A program made the position numbers and the translations under genes. A stretch of 64,000 bases of DNA from Candidatus Aminicenantes bacterium UBA1061 (GTDB lineage Bacteria; Acidobacteriota; Aminicenantia; Aminicenantales; Saccharicenantaceae), in contig DCDG01000020.1 of NCBI GenBank assembly GCA_002316315.1, positions 1 through 64,000 on the forward strand, read 5' to 3'. A model generated the notes under the pieces. It was not told the DNA's origin, searched no databases, and was given only the letters and a program-made list of their open reading frames with translations. Below are positions 17,378-26,009 of this stretch, one piece after another (within the stretch, counting starts at the first letter, position 1; each line of letters starts with the position of its first letter).

Positions 17378-17738
17378 TTTTTTTCTCCTTTCTTTTTTTT
17401 ATTATTTGCCAGCCGTAACGCACCAGAGGAAAAAGGACCGGCCAGTACTTAGACGCCGGCCTGACGACTCTGGTCGTTAAGAAAAGGGAAAGCTCCGATA
17501 ACCCCGAGACTGTCTTTTTGGCTGATTCAAGAATTGTTCCCGTTTCGTCGAGCCGGCGCTCGACCAGATCCTCAATTTTTTTCAGCTTATCGAGTGTGAC
17601 CTGGAGTTCTTGAAGAGATTTTTCAGCTTCTCTGGCTGTCCGTCGGAGCTGAAGGAGGAAGAGAATTAAAAAAACAGCTATAACAACGGCGGCGACAGTC
17701 AAAATCAGAAAAAGGGTCTGGTTGAAGGTTAGCAACAT
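17367..17738 (-). CDS. DUF948-like membrane protein
   Basis: This 123-residue protein has one membrane helix (about 8-30) followed by an amphipathic coiled coil (about 32-90) and a basic C-terminus, the DUF948 layout. It overlaps the YtxH gene. No SD precedes the ATG. Instead a TTGACA and a TAATGT element sit upstream with only 9 bases between the -10 and the start codon, so the mRNA may be leaderless. Function unknown. Confidence 0.65.
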   Translation of the reverse strand: MLLTFNQTLFLILTVAAVVIAVFLILFLLQLRRTAREAEKSLQELQVTLDKLKKIEDLVERRLDETGTILESAKKTVSGLSELSLFLTTRVVRPASKYWPVLFPLVRYGWQIIKKRKEKKNGR

Positions 17739-17747
17739 GATACATTT

Positions 17748-17777
17748 ACATTAGGCCAAAAGAGGGCACGTTGTCAA
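17748..17777 (-). promoter_or_regulatory. candidate leaderless promoter of the DUF948-YtxH pair
   Basis: On the minus strand, TTGACA (17772-17777), an 18-base spacer and TAATGT (17748-17753, three of six matches) lie 9 bases before the ATG. There is no SD in between. Confidence 0.4.
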
Positions 17778-17944
17778 TCATTTTGGTGCTGTTCAGTCAG
17801 AAGAACGGTGCTAAAGATTGGAAAAGGCAGCAAAAACCATTGGCGGGCAAAGGCTGAGGAAAGAGGTCATGGCCAGCCCTTGAAATTAGCCTGGTAAAAG
17901 GTATCATCTGTCCAGAGTCAATATAAGGGGAAAGACATGAGCTC

Positions 17945-18946
17945 TCAGGAACTCTTCCGGCGCTGGCGGTTCAAAAGATAAATAAAAAAAGGCGCCCCCA
18001 GAGCGGCAGTAATTACCCCGATGGGAATTTCTGAAGGGGCAAAGGCTGTTCTGGCCACCAGGTCGCAAAGAATCAACATCGTCCCGCCCGTCAAAGCTGA
18101 ATAAAGGAAAAGAGGCCGGTGATCGGGCCCGACCAAAAGTCTCACTGAATGTGGAACTATCAGCCCAACAAAGCCAATGATGCCAGCCACAGCTACTGAA
18201 AACGAGGCTAAAAGAGTAGCCAGGAAAAGAAACAGCCGTCTGGTGGTTTTAACCGGGCAGCCTAAAGACTGGGCAACTTCATCGCCCAGAGCCAGAAGAT
18301 TCATCTCGGGAGAAAAATATTCAGAAATAACCAGAGCCAGAAGAAAATAGGGAAGGATGAGCCAGACCTCCTTCCAGCTGGAAAGAGAAAAGCTGCCTAA
18401 AAGCCAGAAAATTGCCTGTTCATAGGCATCTGCTCGCCTGAAAAGCAAAAATGAAGTTAAAGCTGAGGCCATCGCCCCGGCGGCAATACCGGTCAGGAGC
18501 AAGCTTTCACCCTGACGCAAGCTCCTGCTCTCAGAAATCAGATAGACGGAAGCGACCAGAAGCAGGCTGGTCAAGAAAGCCAGCCAGCTCTGGCTGGAGA
18601 AACCAAAAACAGTCCAGGTCAGGCCAAGCTCAAGGCTGAGAACTGCTCCAAGAGAAGCCCCGGAAGAGACACCCAGAATAAAAGGGTCGGCCAGAGGATT
18701 TCGAAAATAGCCCTGAAGAATAGCTCCCGACAGGGCCAGAGATGCTCCCACCAGATAAGCCAGAATGGCTCTTGGCAGGCGAAGATGAATAATTATGTCT
18801 TTATATTGACCGCCTGAAAAAAGACCGGCCCAGGTTTCCTCCCAGCTTATCCTGACTGCTCCGATTTTAATTGACAGGAGAAAGGCGGTTAAAGTCAGGA
18901 AAGCCAGCATAGCCGGGAAGAGCCAGTGTTTCCTCCGGCTGCTCAT
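17945..18946 (-). CDS. btuC: BtuC/FecCD-family ABC transporter permease
   Basis: This inner-membrane permease would import cobalamin, or possibly an iron chelate, with the ATPase and binding protein encoded just upstream. The 333 residues hold about ten hydrophobic helices. Family blocks include LRLPRAILAYLVGASLALSG, QGYFRNPLADPFILGVSSGA (one residue motif run each) and VGLIVPHSVRLLVGPDHR near the C-terminus, the FecCD coupling region. Its ATG overlaps the stop of the binding-protein gene by four bases, so the two are translationally coupled. Confidence 0.88.
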   Translation of the reverse strand: MSSRRKHWLFPAMLAFLTLTAFLLSIKIGAVRISWEETWAGLFSGGQYKDIIIHLRLPRAILAYLVGASLALSGAILQGYFRNPLADPFILGVSSGASLGAVLSLELGLTWTVFGFSSQSWLAFLTSLLLVASVYLISESRSLRQGESLLLTGIAAGAMASALTSFLLFRRADAYEQAIFWLLGSFSLSSWKEVWLILPYFLLALVISEYFSPEMNLLALGDEVAQSLGCPVKTTRRLFLFLATLLASFSVAVAGIIGFVGLIVPHSVRLLVGPDHRPLFLYSALTGGTMLILCDLVARTAFAPSEIPIGVITAALGAPFFIYLLNRQRRKSS

Positions 18947-19923
18947 TTTCTCTCCGGTTCAGAGGCGAAATAAACGGCCTTAACCAGCCATTCATAGGCA
19001 TCAACCAATCTCGGGCCAAAACGGCTGAATAGATTTTCATCAAGAAAGATGAAATTCTTATTTTTGATGGCCTTAATTTCGCGAAGAGGTGTCAGGCTTT
19101 CCAGCCATTTTGTGGCCTGTTTGAAGCCTTCCTGGTTGCGGGCCAGAATAAGGATAATTTCAGGATTATCGGCAATTAGTTTCTCCGGATTGTAAGCCAA
19201 CCAGTTACCTTCGAAGTTGGCCGCCACGTTCTGCAGGCCAGCCCTGTTAAGTAAATAATTGAGGTAACTATTTTGACCACAGGTCCATAGCTCCTGTCCC
19301 TGGCCATAAAGAGTCAGGAAGACTTTTGCTGGCGCTTTAACCTGTGGCACCCGGGCTTCTATTAACTTTATTCTTTCCCTCAGGTTCGAGTTGAGTTCCT
19401 GCCACCTGTCCTCACCACAGGTTAAACGTGAAATCCTTTCAATCAGTGAGAAAAGATCTTCAAAAGTTTTTCCGATTTCAAAAGCTTGAAGCGGTAGCTT
19501 TTCTTCATACAGCCTGTCGAGAATGCGCCGCGGATTACCTCTAAAGCCAAGAACCAGATCTGGCTGGAGGACCTTGATCTTCTCCAGGCTGGGGTCGACC
19601 AGCCCGCCAATTATTTCTTTTTGTCTGGCCTCTTCCGGGTAATCGCAGAAGCTCGTCACCCCGACCACCTGCTGGCTGAGACCCAGAGCGAAAAGTATTT
19701 CGGTCAGATTGGGGGCTAAAGAAATTATTCTTTGCGGGCAGTGATTGAGTTCAAGTCGGCGCCCAAAATCATCGCGGAAGATTTTGACATCAGAAGAAAA
19801 AGCAGGGACGGTCAAAAGGAAAATTATTATAAAAATTAGACACTCAGACAGCCGCGGCTGGCTTCTTTTGCCTGATGAATGGTCGCTAAATGCAGAACCG
19901 GTGGCTGAGCGGTTAAGCCTCAC
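18943..19923 (-). CDS. btuF: BtuF-like periplasmic substrate-binding protein
   Basis: This class III binding protein captures substrate in the periplasm for the BtuCD transporter. After a basic, polar leader and a hydrophobic signal (about 28-43), the mature part begins with FGRRLEL. It carries RIISLAPNLTEILFALGL and GVTSFCDYPEEA, close to BtuF, then the long backbone helix joining two lobes. The start is a GTG without SD, and the leader before the hydrophobic core is longer than usual, so the exact start is uncertain. Cobalamin is preferred over siderophores by resemblance only. No cobalamin riboswitch was recognised upstream of the operon. Confidence 0.8.
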   Translation of the reverse strand: MRLNRSATGSAFSDHSSGKRSQPRLSECLIFIIIFLLTVPAFSSDVKIFRDDFGRRLELNHCPQRIISLAPNLTEILFALGLSQQVVGVTSFCDYPEEARQKEIIGGLVDPSLEKIKVLQPDLVLGFRGNPRRILDRLYEEKLPLQAFEIGKTFEDLFSLIERISRLTCGEDRWQELNSNLRERIKLIEARVPQVKAPAKVFLTLYGQGQELWTCGQNSYLNYLLNRAGLQNVAANFEGNWLAYNPEKLIADNPEIILILARNQEGFKQATKWLESLTPLREIKAIKNKNFIFLDENLFSRFGPRLVDAYEWLVKAVYFASEPERK

Positions 19924-19961
19924 AGGCTTAAAGATGCTTAAAAGCTGGTTTTTTTTAATTT

Positions 19962-20792
19962 TTAACTCCTGTCTGCTATTTTAGGCTCGTGTTTTGATTC
20001 TGGCCGGCCAACTGAATGAATGAAAGATATCTCGGGCAAACCAGAAGAACTATTTTCTCTTAGCTCAACTTCCAGATCAAAGACACGCCGGATTATCTCC
20101 CGGCTGATTACTTCCCGGGGAGAGCCAGCCGCTTCTATCCTGCCTTCTTTTAAAAAAATCAAGCGCTGACAGTAAGGAATGCAGAGATTGAGATTGTGTT
20201 CGGCCACCAGAATGGTCTTCTTTTTTTCTAACTGAAGGTCTCGAAGAAGATGATAAATCTGAAGCTGAAAATTTATATCCAGGTGGGAACTTGGCTCATC
20301 CAGAAGGAGAACCGGTGTTTCCTGAGCTAGGGCTCTGGCCAGGAGCACCCGCTGTCTTTCCCCTCCGCTTAACTGACTGAGCCTTTTATTTCTGAGAGCA
20401 GTTATCCCTGTTAGTTTCATGGCTTCCTCAATTTGCCACCGGTCTCTGTCTGACTCGCCAGCCAGTTTGTTTATCTGATGGACATAGCGACCCATGGCCA
20501 CTGTCTCTCCCACGGTGAAATCAAAAACCGGCTCTGAGACTTGAGGGACATAAGCCAGCCGGGCGGCTATCTCCCTTGGTTTCAGGCGAAAAAGGCTCTT
20601 GTCTTCCAACCTGACCGTACCGCGAACAAGAGGAGTCAGCCGCTGGAGGGCTTTAATCAGTGTGCTCTTGCCTGAGCCATTCGGGCCGCAGACAGCCAGA
20701 AATTCTCCGTGGCCAAGCTCAAAGGAAAGATCGTGGATAACAGGCAAGCGGTTATAGCCGGCTTCCAGGTTTTTTACTTCGACGAGTTTCAT
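19962..20792 (-). CDS. btuD: BtuD/FecE-type ABC transporter ATP-binding protein
   Basis: This cytoplasmic ATPase powers the importer. The nucleotide-binding motifs are intact: Walker A GPNGSGKST (about 36-44), signature LSGGERQR (about 141-148), Walker B VLLLDEPSSHLD (about 158-169) and the switch histidine in VAEHNL. It also has RLAYVPQ, a Q-loop typical of the BtuD/FecE/FhuC group. It is the first gene of btuD-btuF-btuC. No SD is visible before its ATG. An 8-bp inverted repeat overlapping a TATAAT element lies upstream at 20834-20866. Confidence 0.88.
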   Translation of the reverse strand: MKLVEVKNLEAGYNRLPVIHDLSFELGHGEFLAVCGPNGSGKSTLIKALQRLTPLVRGTVRLEDKSLFRLKPREIAARLAYVPQVSEPVFDFTVGETVAMGRYVHQINKLAGESDRDRWQIEEAMKLTGITALRNKRLSQLSGGERQRVLLARALAQETPVLLLDEPSSHLDINFQLQIYHLLRDLQLEKKKTILVAEHNLNLCIPYCQRLIFLKEGRIEAAGSPREVISREIIRRVFDLEVELRENSSSGLPEISFIHSVGRPESKHEPKIADRS

Positions 20793-20833
20793 TCGGGTAA
20801 ATCTATTTGTTATTGAATAAATTCTGGCAGAAA

Positions 20834-20866
20834 AGCTTATTATAAATTTAATTGGTTGAATAAGCT
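20834..20866. promoter_or_regulatory. 8-bp inverted repeat over a -10-like element before btuD
   Basis: AGCTTATT (20834-20841) and AATAAGCT (20859-20866) are perfect inverted arms 17 bases apart. The left arm overlaps a minus-strand TATAAT (20839-20844) upstream of btuD. The position suits a repressor site, but no regulator is known. Confidence 0.35.
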
Positions 20867-20885
20867 ATAACTGGCTGCAGGCTGG

Positions 20886-20914
20886 TTGACTTTTAGTGAC
20901 CATAAACTTATCAT
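20886..20914 (+). promoter_or_regulatory. leuS promoter
   Basis: TTGACT (20886-20891), 17 bases, TATCAT (20909-20914). The same two hexamers and spacing occur before rpsT. The predicted leader is about 59 bases, with an AGAGG SD near the ATG. Confidence 0.7.
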
Positions 20915-20979
20915 TTTAAGCTGATTGGACATCTGGCTCGCTTTGTCGGGACTTGATTCCCTGAGCAGAGGTAGCAACT

Positions 20980-23460
20980 ATGAAGGAAGCCTATAATTTT
21001 CAAAAAATTGAAGAAAAGTGGCAGAAAGTCTGGGAAGAACGCCAGGTTTTTGAGGTGGAAGAAGATCCAGCCAAACCAAAATTCTATTGCCTCGAAATGT
21101 ATCCTTACCCTTCCGGCCGGATTCACATGGGGCATGTGCGCAATTATTCAATAGGTGATGTCATCGCCCGCTTTAAAAAGATGAGAGGATTTAATGTCCT
21201 TCATCCCATCGGCTGGGATGCTCTGGGCTTGCCGGCAGAAAATGCTGCTATTAAACATGGCATTCATCCTCAAAAATGGACTCTCGACAATATTGACTAT
21301 ATGCGTTCTCAGTTAAAAAGACTGGGCATCAGCTATTGCTGGTCGAGGGAAGTTAATTCCTGCCTGCCAGAATATTACCGCTGGAATCAGTGGATTTTCC
21401 TCAAGATGCTGGAACAGGGGCTGGCTTATCGCCGGTTGAGCTGGGTCAATTGGTGTCCTCAGTGCCGGACAGTCCTGGCTAACGAACAGGTGGTGGCCGG
21501 CCGCTGCTGGCGCTGTGACAGTGAGGTCAGCCAGAAAAAAATGGAGCAGTGGTTTCTAAAAATTACAGCTTATGCCGACGAGCTGCTGAGCGGCCATGAG
21601 AAACTCACCAACTGGCCGGAACATGTTCTTCAGATGCAGAAGAACTGGATAGGCAAGAGCGAGGGTGCGCTGGTCAATTTTAAAGTCCCGGCTGTAAATA
21701 AGGACATCGAGGTCTTTACCACCAGAATCGACACTATTTACGGGGCAACTTTCCTGGTCTTGTCGGTTGAGCATCCTCTGACCCCAGAACTTATTGCTGA
21801 CCATCCTGAAAAAGAAAAGCTTCTTGACTGGATCAAAAAGACAATCGCTGAAACCAGGGTCAGGAGAGAAATTAAGGAAGAAGAAAAGGAAGGTTATGAT
21901 ACAGGTCTCAAGGCCATTAATCCTTTTACCGGCCAGCCTGTTCCCATTTTTCTGGCCAATTACGTACTAATGGATTATGGCACCGGGGCGGTCATGGGTG
22001 TTCCGGCTCATGATCAAAGGGATTATGAATTTGCCACTAAATATAAATTGCCGATTATACCGGTGATAAAACCGGACTCGCCTGATAAACAGCCGCCAGC
22101 CGGCCAGGCTTTTGAGGACTACGGGATCCTGATCAATTCCGGCGAGTTTAATGGCCTGAGCTCACAGGAGGCCATGGGAAAAATGGCGGCGGCGGCCGAA
22201 GCTAAGGGTCTAGGTCGTAAAAGTGTCACCTACCGCCTGCGCGACTGGGGTGTTTCCCGCCAGCGCTACTGGGGGACACCGATTCCGGTTATTTATTGTG
22301 AAACATGCGGTGTCCAGCCTGTTCCCTATGAGCAACTGCCGGTTGAGATCCCCTGTAAAGCGGAGTTTAGCGGCGAGGAAGGTTCACCGCTGGAAAGAGT
22401 TCCTGGATTTATTAATACCGCCTGTCCTAAATGTGGAGGGCCAGCCAGGCGTGAGACTGATACCATGGATACCTTTGTGGATTCATCCTGGTATTTTTTC
22501 CGCTACTGTTCTCCTCATGAAACCAGGCTGCCGTTTGACCCGGAAAAAGCGGCTTACTGGCTGCCCGTTGATCTTTATATTGGCGGTGTCGAGCATGCTA
22601 TCCTTCATCTAATTTACTCAAGGTTTTTCACCAAGTATCTCCGGGATCTGGGCCTCGCCCGGATTGATGAGCCCTTTCCGCATTATCTGGCTCAGGGCAT
22701 GGTTACTAAAGATGGCGCGGCCATGTCCAAATCCAGGGGTAATGTGGTTGATCCGGACGAAATGGTTAAAGCTTATGGGGCTGATGCTCTGCGCGTTTTT
22801 ATTCTCTTTGCCTCTCCACCAGAAAAAGAATTTGCCTGGTCAGAAGAAGGACTTGAAGGCTGTTATCGCTTTATTCTTAGAATCTGGAATCTGGTGGAGG
22901 AAAACCTGGACCTCTTCCAGTGCGGGGATACTTTGTCCGCCGAACAATTTGACTCGGCGAGCTACCAGCGGCTGAGCAAGAAGCTTCATCAAACCATAAA
23001 AAAGGTAACCGATGATATTGAACAGCGTTTTCATTTAAATACCGCTATTTCAGCTCTGATGGAGCTTACCAACAGTCTGAAGAAGGAAAAGGACGCTTTG
23101 AGATCGAGCCAGAAAGGAAGGGAGCTCTTGAAAGAGGCCCTGGCCGATTTGATTCTTCTTCTGGCACCTTTTGCCCCTCATCTGGCTGAAGAAATGTGGC
23201 AGAAAACCGGCGGGGCAACCTTGGTGGCTGAAACCAGCTGGCCTGTCTATGACCCCGAGCTGGCTAAAGAAGAGATGATCACTATCGTGGTTCAGATTAA
23301 TGGCAAACTGCGAGATAAGTTTGAAATTGAAATTGATACAGATGAGGAGATCCTGAAGGCAAAAGCCCTGAGCCTGCCTCGCATCCAGGAGCTACTCGGC
23401 GGGAAAGAGCCCAAAAAAATTGTCTGCGTGAAAAATAAGCTGGTCAGCCTGGTCGTCTGA
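20980..23460 (+). CDS. leuS: leucyl-tRNA synthetase
   Basis: LeuS charges tRNA-Leu in the cytoplasm. The 826-residue length fits bacterial LeuRS. The class I signatures are present: HMGH in SGRIHMGHVRNYS (about 45-48) and the KMSKS-type loop MSKSRGNVVDP (about 583). The CP1 editing domain is complete between them, including the motif TTRIDTIYGATF and the GVPAHDQRDYEF region. Zinc-type cysteine pairs are seen in CPQCRTV and CWRCDSE. It heads leuS-lptE-holA and has its own promoter at 20886-20914. Confidence 0.97.
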   Translation: MKEAYNFQKIEEKWQKVWEERQVFEVEEDPAKPKFYCLEMYPYPSGRIHMGHVRNYSIGDVIARFKKMRGFNVLHPIGWDALGLPAENAAIKHGIHPQKWTLDNIDYMRSQLKRLGISYCWSREVNSCLPEYYRWNQWIFLKMLEQGLAYRRLSWVNWCPQCRTVLANEQVVAGRCWRCDSEVSQKKMEQWFLKITAYADELLSGHEKLTNWPEHVLQMQKNWIGKSEGALVNFKVPAVNKDIEVFTTRIDTIYGATFLVLSVEHPLTPELIADHPEKEKLLDWIKKTIAETRVRREIKEEEKEGYDTGLKAINPFTGQPVPIFLANYVLMDYGTGAVMGVPAHDQRDYEFATKYKLPIIPVIKPDSPDKQPPAGQAFEDYGILINSGEFNGLSSQEAMGKMAAAAEAKGLGRKSVTYRLRDWGVSRQRYWGTPIPVIYCETCGVQPVPYEQLPVEIPCKAEFSGEEGSPLERVPGFINTACPKCGGPARRETDTMDTFVDSSWYFFRYCSPHETRLPFDPEKAAYWLPVDLYIGGVEHAILHLIYSRFFTKYLRDLGLARIDEPFPHYLAQGMVTKDGAAMSKSRGNVVDPDEMVKAYGADALRVFILFASPPEKEFAWSEEGLEGCYRFILRIWNLVEENLDLFQCGDTLSAEQFDSASYQRLSKKLHQTIKKVTDDIEQRFHLNTAISALMELTNSLKKEKDALRSSQKGRELLKEALADLILLLAPFAPHLAEEMWQKTGGATLVAETSWPVYDPELAKEEMITIVVQINGKLRDKFEIEIDTDEEILKAKALSLPRIQELLGGKEPKKIVCVKNKLVSLVV

Positions 23461-23472
23461 CCTCTGGATTAG

Positions 23473-24003
23473 ATGCCATTTTTCAAAAAATATATTAGAA
23501 GCTGCCTCTTTATTGCCCTGGTCATAATTTCTTTATCGGCCTGCGGTTATCACCTGCGAGGCCGGGGGAGTGTCTGGCCGCCCGGGATGAAGCGTATCTG
23601 TGTTCCGGTCTTCAAAAATACTACCGGGCGGTTTGAGCTTGATCTAAAATTGACCAGAAGTGTCATCAATGAGCTAATTGCCAGGACTCAGGTGGGTATT
23701 GAGCCCGATCAAAATAAAGCCCAGGGATTGCTGCTGGGTGAGATTACCTCTTTTAAGGCTCAACCGATAGCTTTTAGTTCCGCTGGAGCGGCCAGCCGCT
23801 ATAAGATAACGGTGGTAACCAGTGTGGTCTTTACCGATCTTTTGACTGAGCGGGTGATATTTGCTGATGATAATTTTACCTATGTAGATGAATACGAAGT
23901 CCCGACTGGCCTTGATTATGAAACGATGGAGAATCAGGCTATTGACCGGCTGGCAGAGAAATATGCCCGGCAGCTGGTGGTTAGCCTCCTGGAAGGTTTT
24001 TAA
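23473..24003 (+). CDS. lptE: LPS-assembly lipoprotein LptE
   Basis: LptE plugs the LptD barrel at the outer membrane during LPS insertion. The 176-residue protein has a lipobox (LSAC, cysteine about 24) followed directly by GYHLRG, the LptE hallmark. The motif VPVFKNTTGRFELD and a typical two-layer alpha/beta pattern follow. It starts 12 bases after leuS and is followed without gap by holA, the same leuS-lptE-holA order known in proteobacteria. lptD is not in this window. Confidence 0.88.
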   Translation: MPFFKKYIRSCLFIALVIISLSACGYHLRGRGSVWPPGMKRICVPVFKNTTGRFELDLKLTRSVINELIARTQVGIEPDQNKAQGLLLGEITSFKAQPIAFSSAGAASRYKITVVTSVVFTDLLTERVIFADDNFTYVDEYEVPTGLDYETMENQAIDRLAEKYARQLVVSLLEGF

Positions 24004-25134
24004 ATGGCTTCAAGGGAAGTTTTTTACCGGACGCTGGAAAAGGCTCTGGCTCCCAAAAATTTAAAGCCCGGGAATTTTATTTATGGCGAGCAGGCCATGG
24101 CGGCCAGGATCTGTCTTGCTAAATTTAAAGAAGACAGCCGCCAGGAAGAAAATGGGCCCGAATTCAGGACTTATTTTCTTTTTGAAACTGGCTGGCCGGA
24201 AATTCTTGATGAAGCTTCCAACCTTGATATGTTTTCTTCCGGAAAGAGCAAAATATTTGTAATCTATTTTCCGGAATATGAGACTGGCGACTGGCAGGCT
24301 GGTGATAAAGCCTACCGACAACTGCTCGCTCCGGCTGAAGAGCTGCTTTCCCGTTACTTCCAGCAGCCGCCTGACCGGGTTTTTTTAATCATTATCTTTG
24401 AGGGAAGACTTAAGCGTGGCCAGAAGCTTCTGGACTTTTTTCAACGACTCGAGAACCGTGATAAGAATCTGATGCGGATCCTCGAAATCAAAACTCCTAA
24501 AGAAAATGAACTGCTGGTCTGGATAAGCGAAGAAATGAAATCCAGAGGGAAAAAAATACAGCCTGGAGCGGCCAGAAAATTGCTGGAAATCTGCGGTTCG
24601 GACCTGCTTCTCCTGAACCAGGAAGTTGAAAAAATCAGCCTTTATCCTCAAGAAAAAGGTGAAATAACCGAAGATGATGTTCTGAAAGCCAGTGCGGTCC
24701 ACCAGAGCTATGACCGCTTTGCTTTAGAAGAAGCACTCGAGTCGGGCAGTCTCGAGCAGGCCTTAAGTGTTAACCACCGCTTTTTTGCTGGCGAGCCGGC
24801 TGGGGCTGATGTGCTTAATTACTTTTCTTCGATTAGCCGTTATATCATCTTGTTAAATCAAGCCAGGGTTCAGGTTGACAGATGGAAAAAGCCAGTTAAG
24901 GAAATATTTAAAAAATCCCATCCACAACTGGTCGAGGGCTGGAGTCTTTTCGACCGGAAACTTCAGGCTTTTACTGCCTGTCTCGAGGCTTTTAGCCAGA
25001 AAGAGCTGGATAAATTGGTTCGTCAACTGGCCAGACTCGATTTAAGCTTAAAAAGCAGCAACCTTGAGCCTGAAATATTGATAGAGACCTTTCTTTTAGA
25101 ATATTTCGCTTTAAGGGATAAAAAACTTGGTTGA
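24004..25134 (+). CDS. holA: DNA polymerase III delta subunit
   Basis: Delta is part of the clamp loader and opens the sliding clamp. The 376-residue protein has the degenerate AAA-type fold of HolA, with YGEQAMAA near the N-terminus. A central block RGKKIQPGAARKLLEICGSD matches the lid region, followed by LLNQEVEKISLYP and TEDDVLKASA. The C-terminal helical collar domain (about 210-370) is typical. It begins immediately after lptE and converges on rpsT with two bases between stops. Confidence 0.88.
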   Translation: MASREVFYRTLEKALAPKNLKPGNFIYGEQAMAARICLAKFKEDSRQEENGPEFRTYFLFETGWPEILDEASNLDMFSSGKSKIFVIYFPEYETGDWQAGDKAYRQLLAPAEELLSRYFQQPPDRVFLIIIFEGRLKRGQKLLDFFQRLENRDKNLMRILEIKTPKENELLVWISEEMKSRGKKIQPGAARKLLEICGSDLLLLNQEVEKISLYPQEKGEITEDDVLKASAVHQSYDRFALEEALESGSLEQALSVNHRFFAGEPAGADVLNYFSSISRYIILLNQARVQVDRWKKPVKEIFKKSHPQLVEGWSLFDRKLQAFTACLEAFSQKELDKLVRQLARLDLSLKSSNLEPEILIETFLLEYFALRDKKLG

Positions 25135-25136
25135 GG

Positions 25137-25415
25137 TCAGCTGACCTTTGGTTTCAAGGCCGTGACCTGTTTTGATAGACGTGATTTGTGGCGGGAGCCG
25201 GTATTCTGGTGGATAGCTCCTTTAGCTACTGTCTTATCAATGGCCTTGATGGCTTTCGGCAGAAGTTCGAGAGCTGCTTCCTGGTCCCCACTGGCCAGAG
25301 CTTGTCTCACCTTTTTAATGTAAGTTTTCATCAGAGATTTATTTCTCTGGTTGGTAGCCTGCCGACTGAGGCTTTGACGATGCTGCTTGATAGCTGATTT
25401 GTGTCTCAGTGCCAT
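25137..25415 (-). CDS. rpsT: 30S ribosomal protein S20
   Basis: S20 binds 16S rRNA early in 30S assembly. The 92-residue basic protein matches the family: a Lys/Arg-rich N-terminus with SAIKQHRQSLSRQATNQRNK and a central KTYIKKVRQAL helix, then AIHQNTGSRHKSRLSKQV. An AAGGAG SD lies 6 bases before the ATG. A strong promoter is at 25439-25467, giving a short leader of about 17 bases. Confidence 0.96.
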   Translation of the reverse strand: MALRHKSAIKQHRQSLSRQATNQRNKSLMKTYIKKVRQALASGDQEAALELLPKAIKAIDKTVAKGAIHQNTGSRHKSRLSKQVTALKPKVS

Positions 25416-25438
25416 CTATAACTCCTTATAAGGGCATT

Positions 25439-25467
25439 ATGATAGAATATTCAAGGTTTAAAGTCAA
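25439..25467 (-). promoter_or_regulatory. rpsT promoter
   Basis: On the minus strand TTGACT (25462-25467), 17 bases, TATCAT (25439-25444), followed by a short leader with AAGGAG. Identical hexamers and spacing to the leuS promoter. Confidence 0.75.
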
Positions 25468-25517
25468 CTGCGGCAGGCTTGATTTGAGATTTCAAGCGGT
25501 GATGGAAGGAGAGAGGC

Positions 25518-25970
25518 GTGAAGATAGTTTTACAGAGAGTTAAAGAAGCCAGGGTGGTGGTGGAAGGACAAATAGTTGGTGAAATTGGACCCGGAGTTTG
25601 TCTTCTGGTCGGAATAGAAAAAGGAGACAGGGAGGCTGAGGCTGACTACCTGGCAGATAAGGTCATAGAGCTCCGCATTTTTCCAGACGAGCAAGGGAAA
25701 ATGAACCTGTCTTTAAGAGAAACCCGGGGTAGCATGCTGGCTGTGTCACAATTTACCTTAGCCGGCTCGGTCAAGAAAGGGCGCCGGCCGAGTTTTGATC
25801 AGGCGGAGTCTCCGGACCGGGCTGCCTGCCTGTTTGATTATTTTGTTGGCAGGTTAAGAGCCAGTGGGCTTAAAGTAGAAACCGGCATCTTTCAGGCTAT
25901 GATGGATGTTTATCTGGTCAATGACGGGCCGGTCACTTTTATCCTCGATTCAAAAACGAAACAGCTCTAA
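25518..25970 (+). CDS. dtd: D-aminoacyl-tRNA deacylase
   Basis: Dtd removes D-amino acids (and glycine mischarged on tRNA-Ala) from tRNAs. The 150-residue protein has both active-site motifs: SQFTL (about 77-81) and NDGPVTF near the C-terminus, where Gly-Pro is the cis dipeptide that gives chiral proofreading. The GTG start follows a GGAAGGAGAG SD. It lies alone between rpsT (divergent) and ribBA (convergent). Confidence 0.95.
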   Translation: MKIVLQRVKEARVVVEGQIVGEIGPGVCLLVGIEKGDREAEADYLADKVIELRIFPDEQGKMNLSLRETRGSMLAVSQFTLAGSVKKGRRPSFDQAESPDRAACLFDYFVGRLRASGLKVETGIFQAMMDVYLVNDGPVTFILDSKTKQL

Positions 25971-26009
25971 CACTCCCGCTTGAAATATTTGAATCATAAC
26001 TTGAAAGGC

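Noticed and set aside
17739..20979. Cobalamin riboswitch associated with the BtuFCD genes
   Set aside because: No B12-box-like sequence was recognised upstream of btuD or in the flanking gaps.
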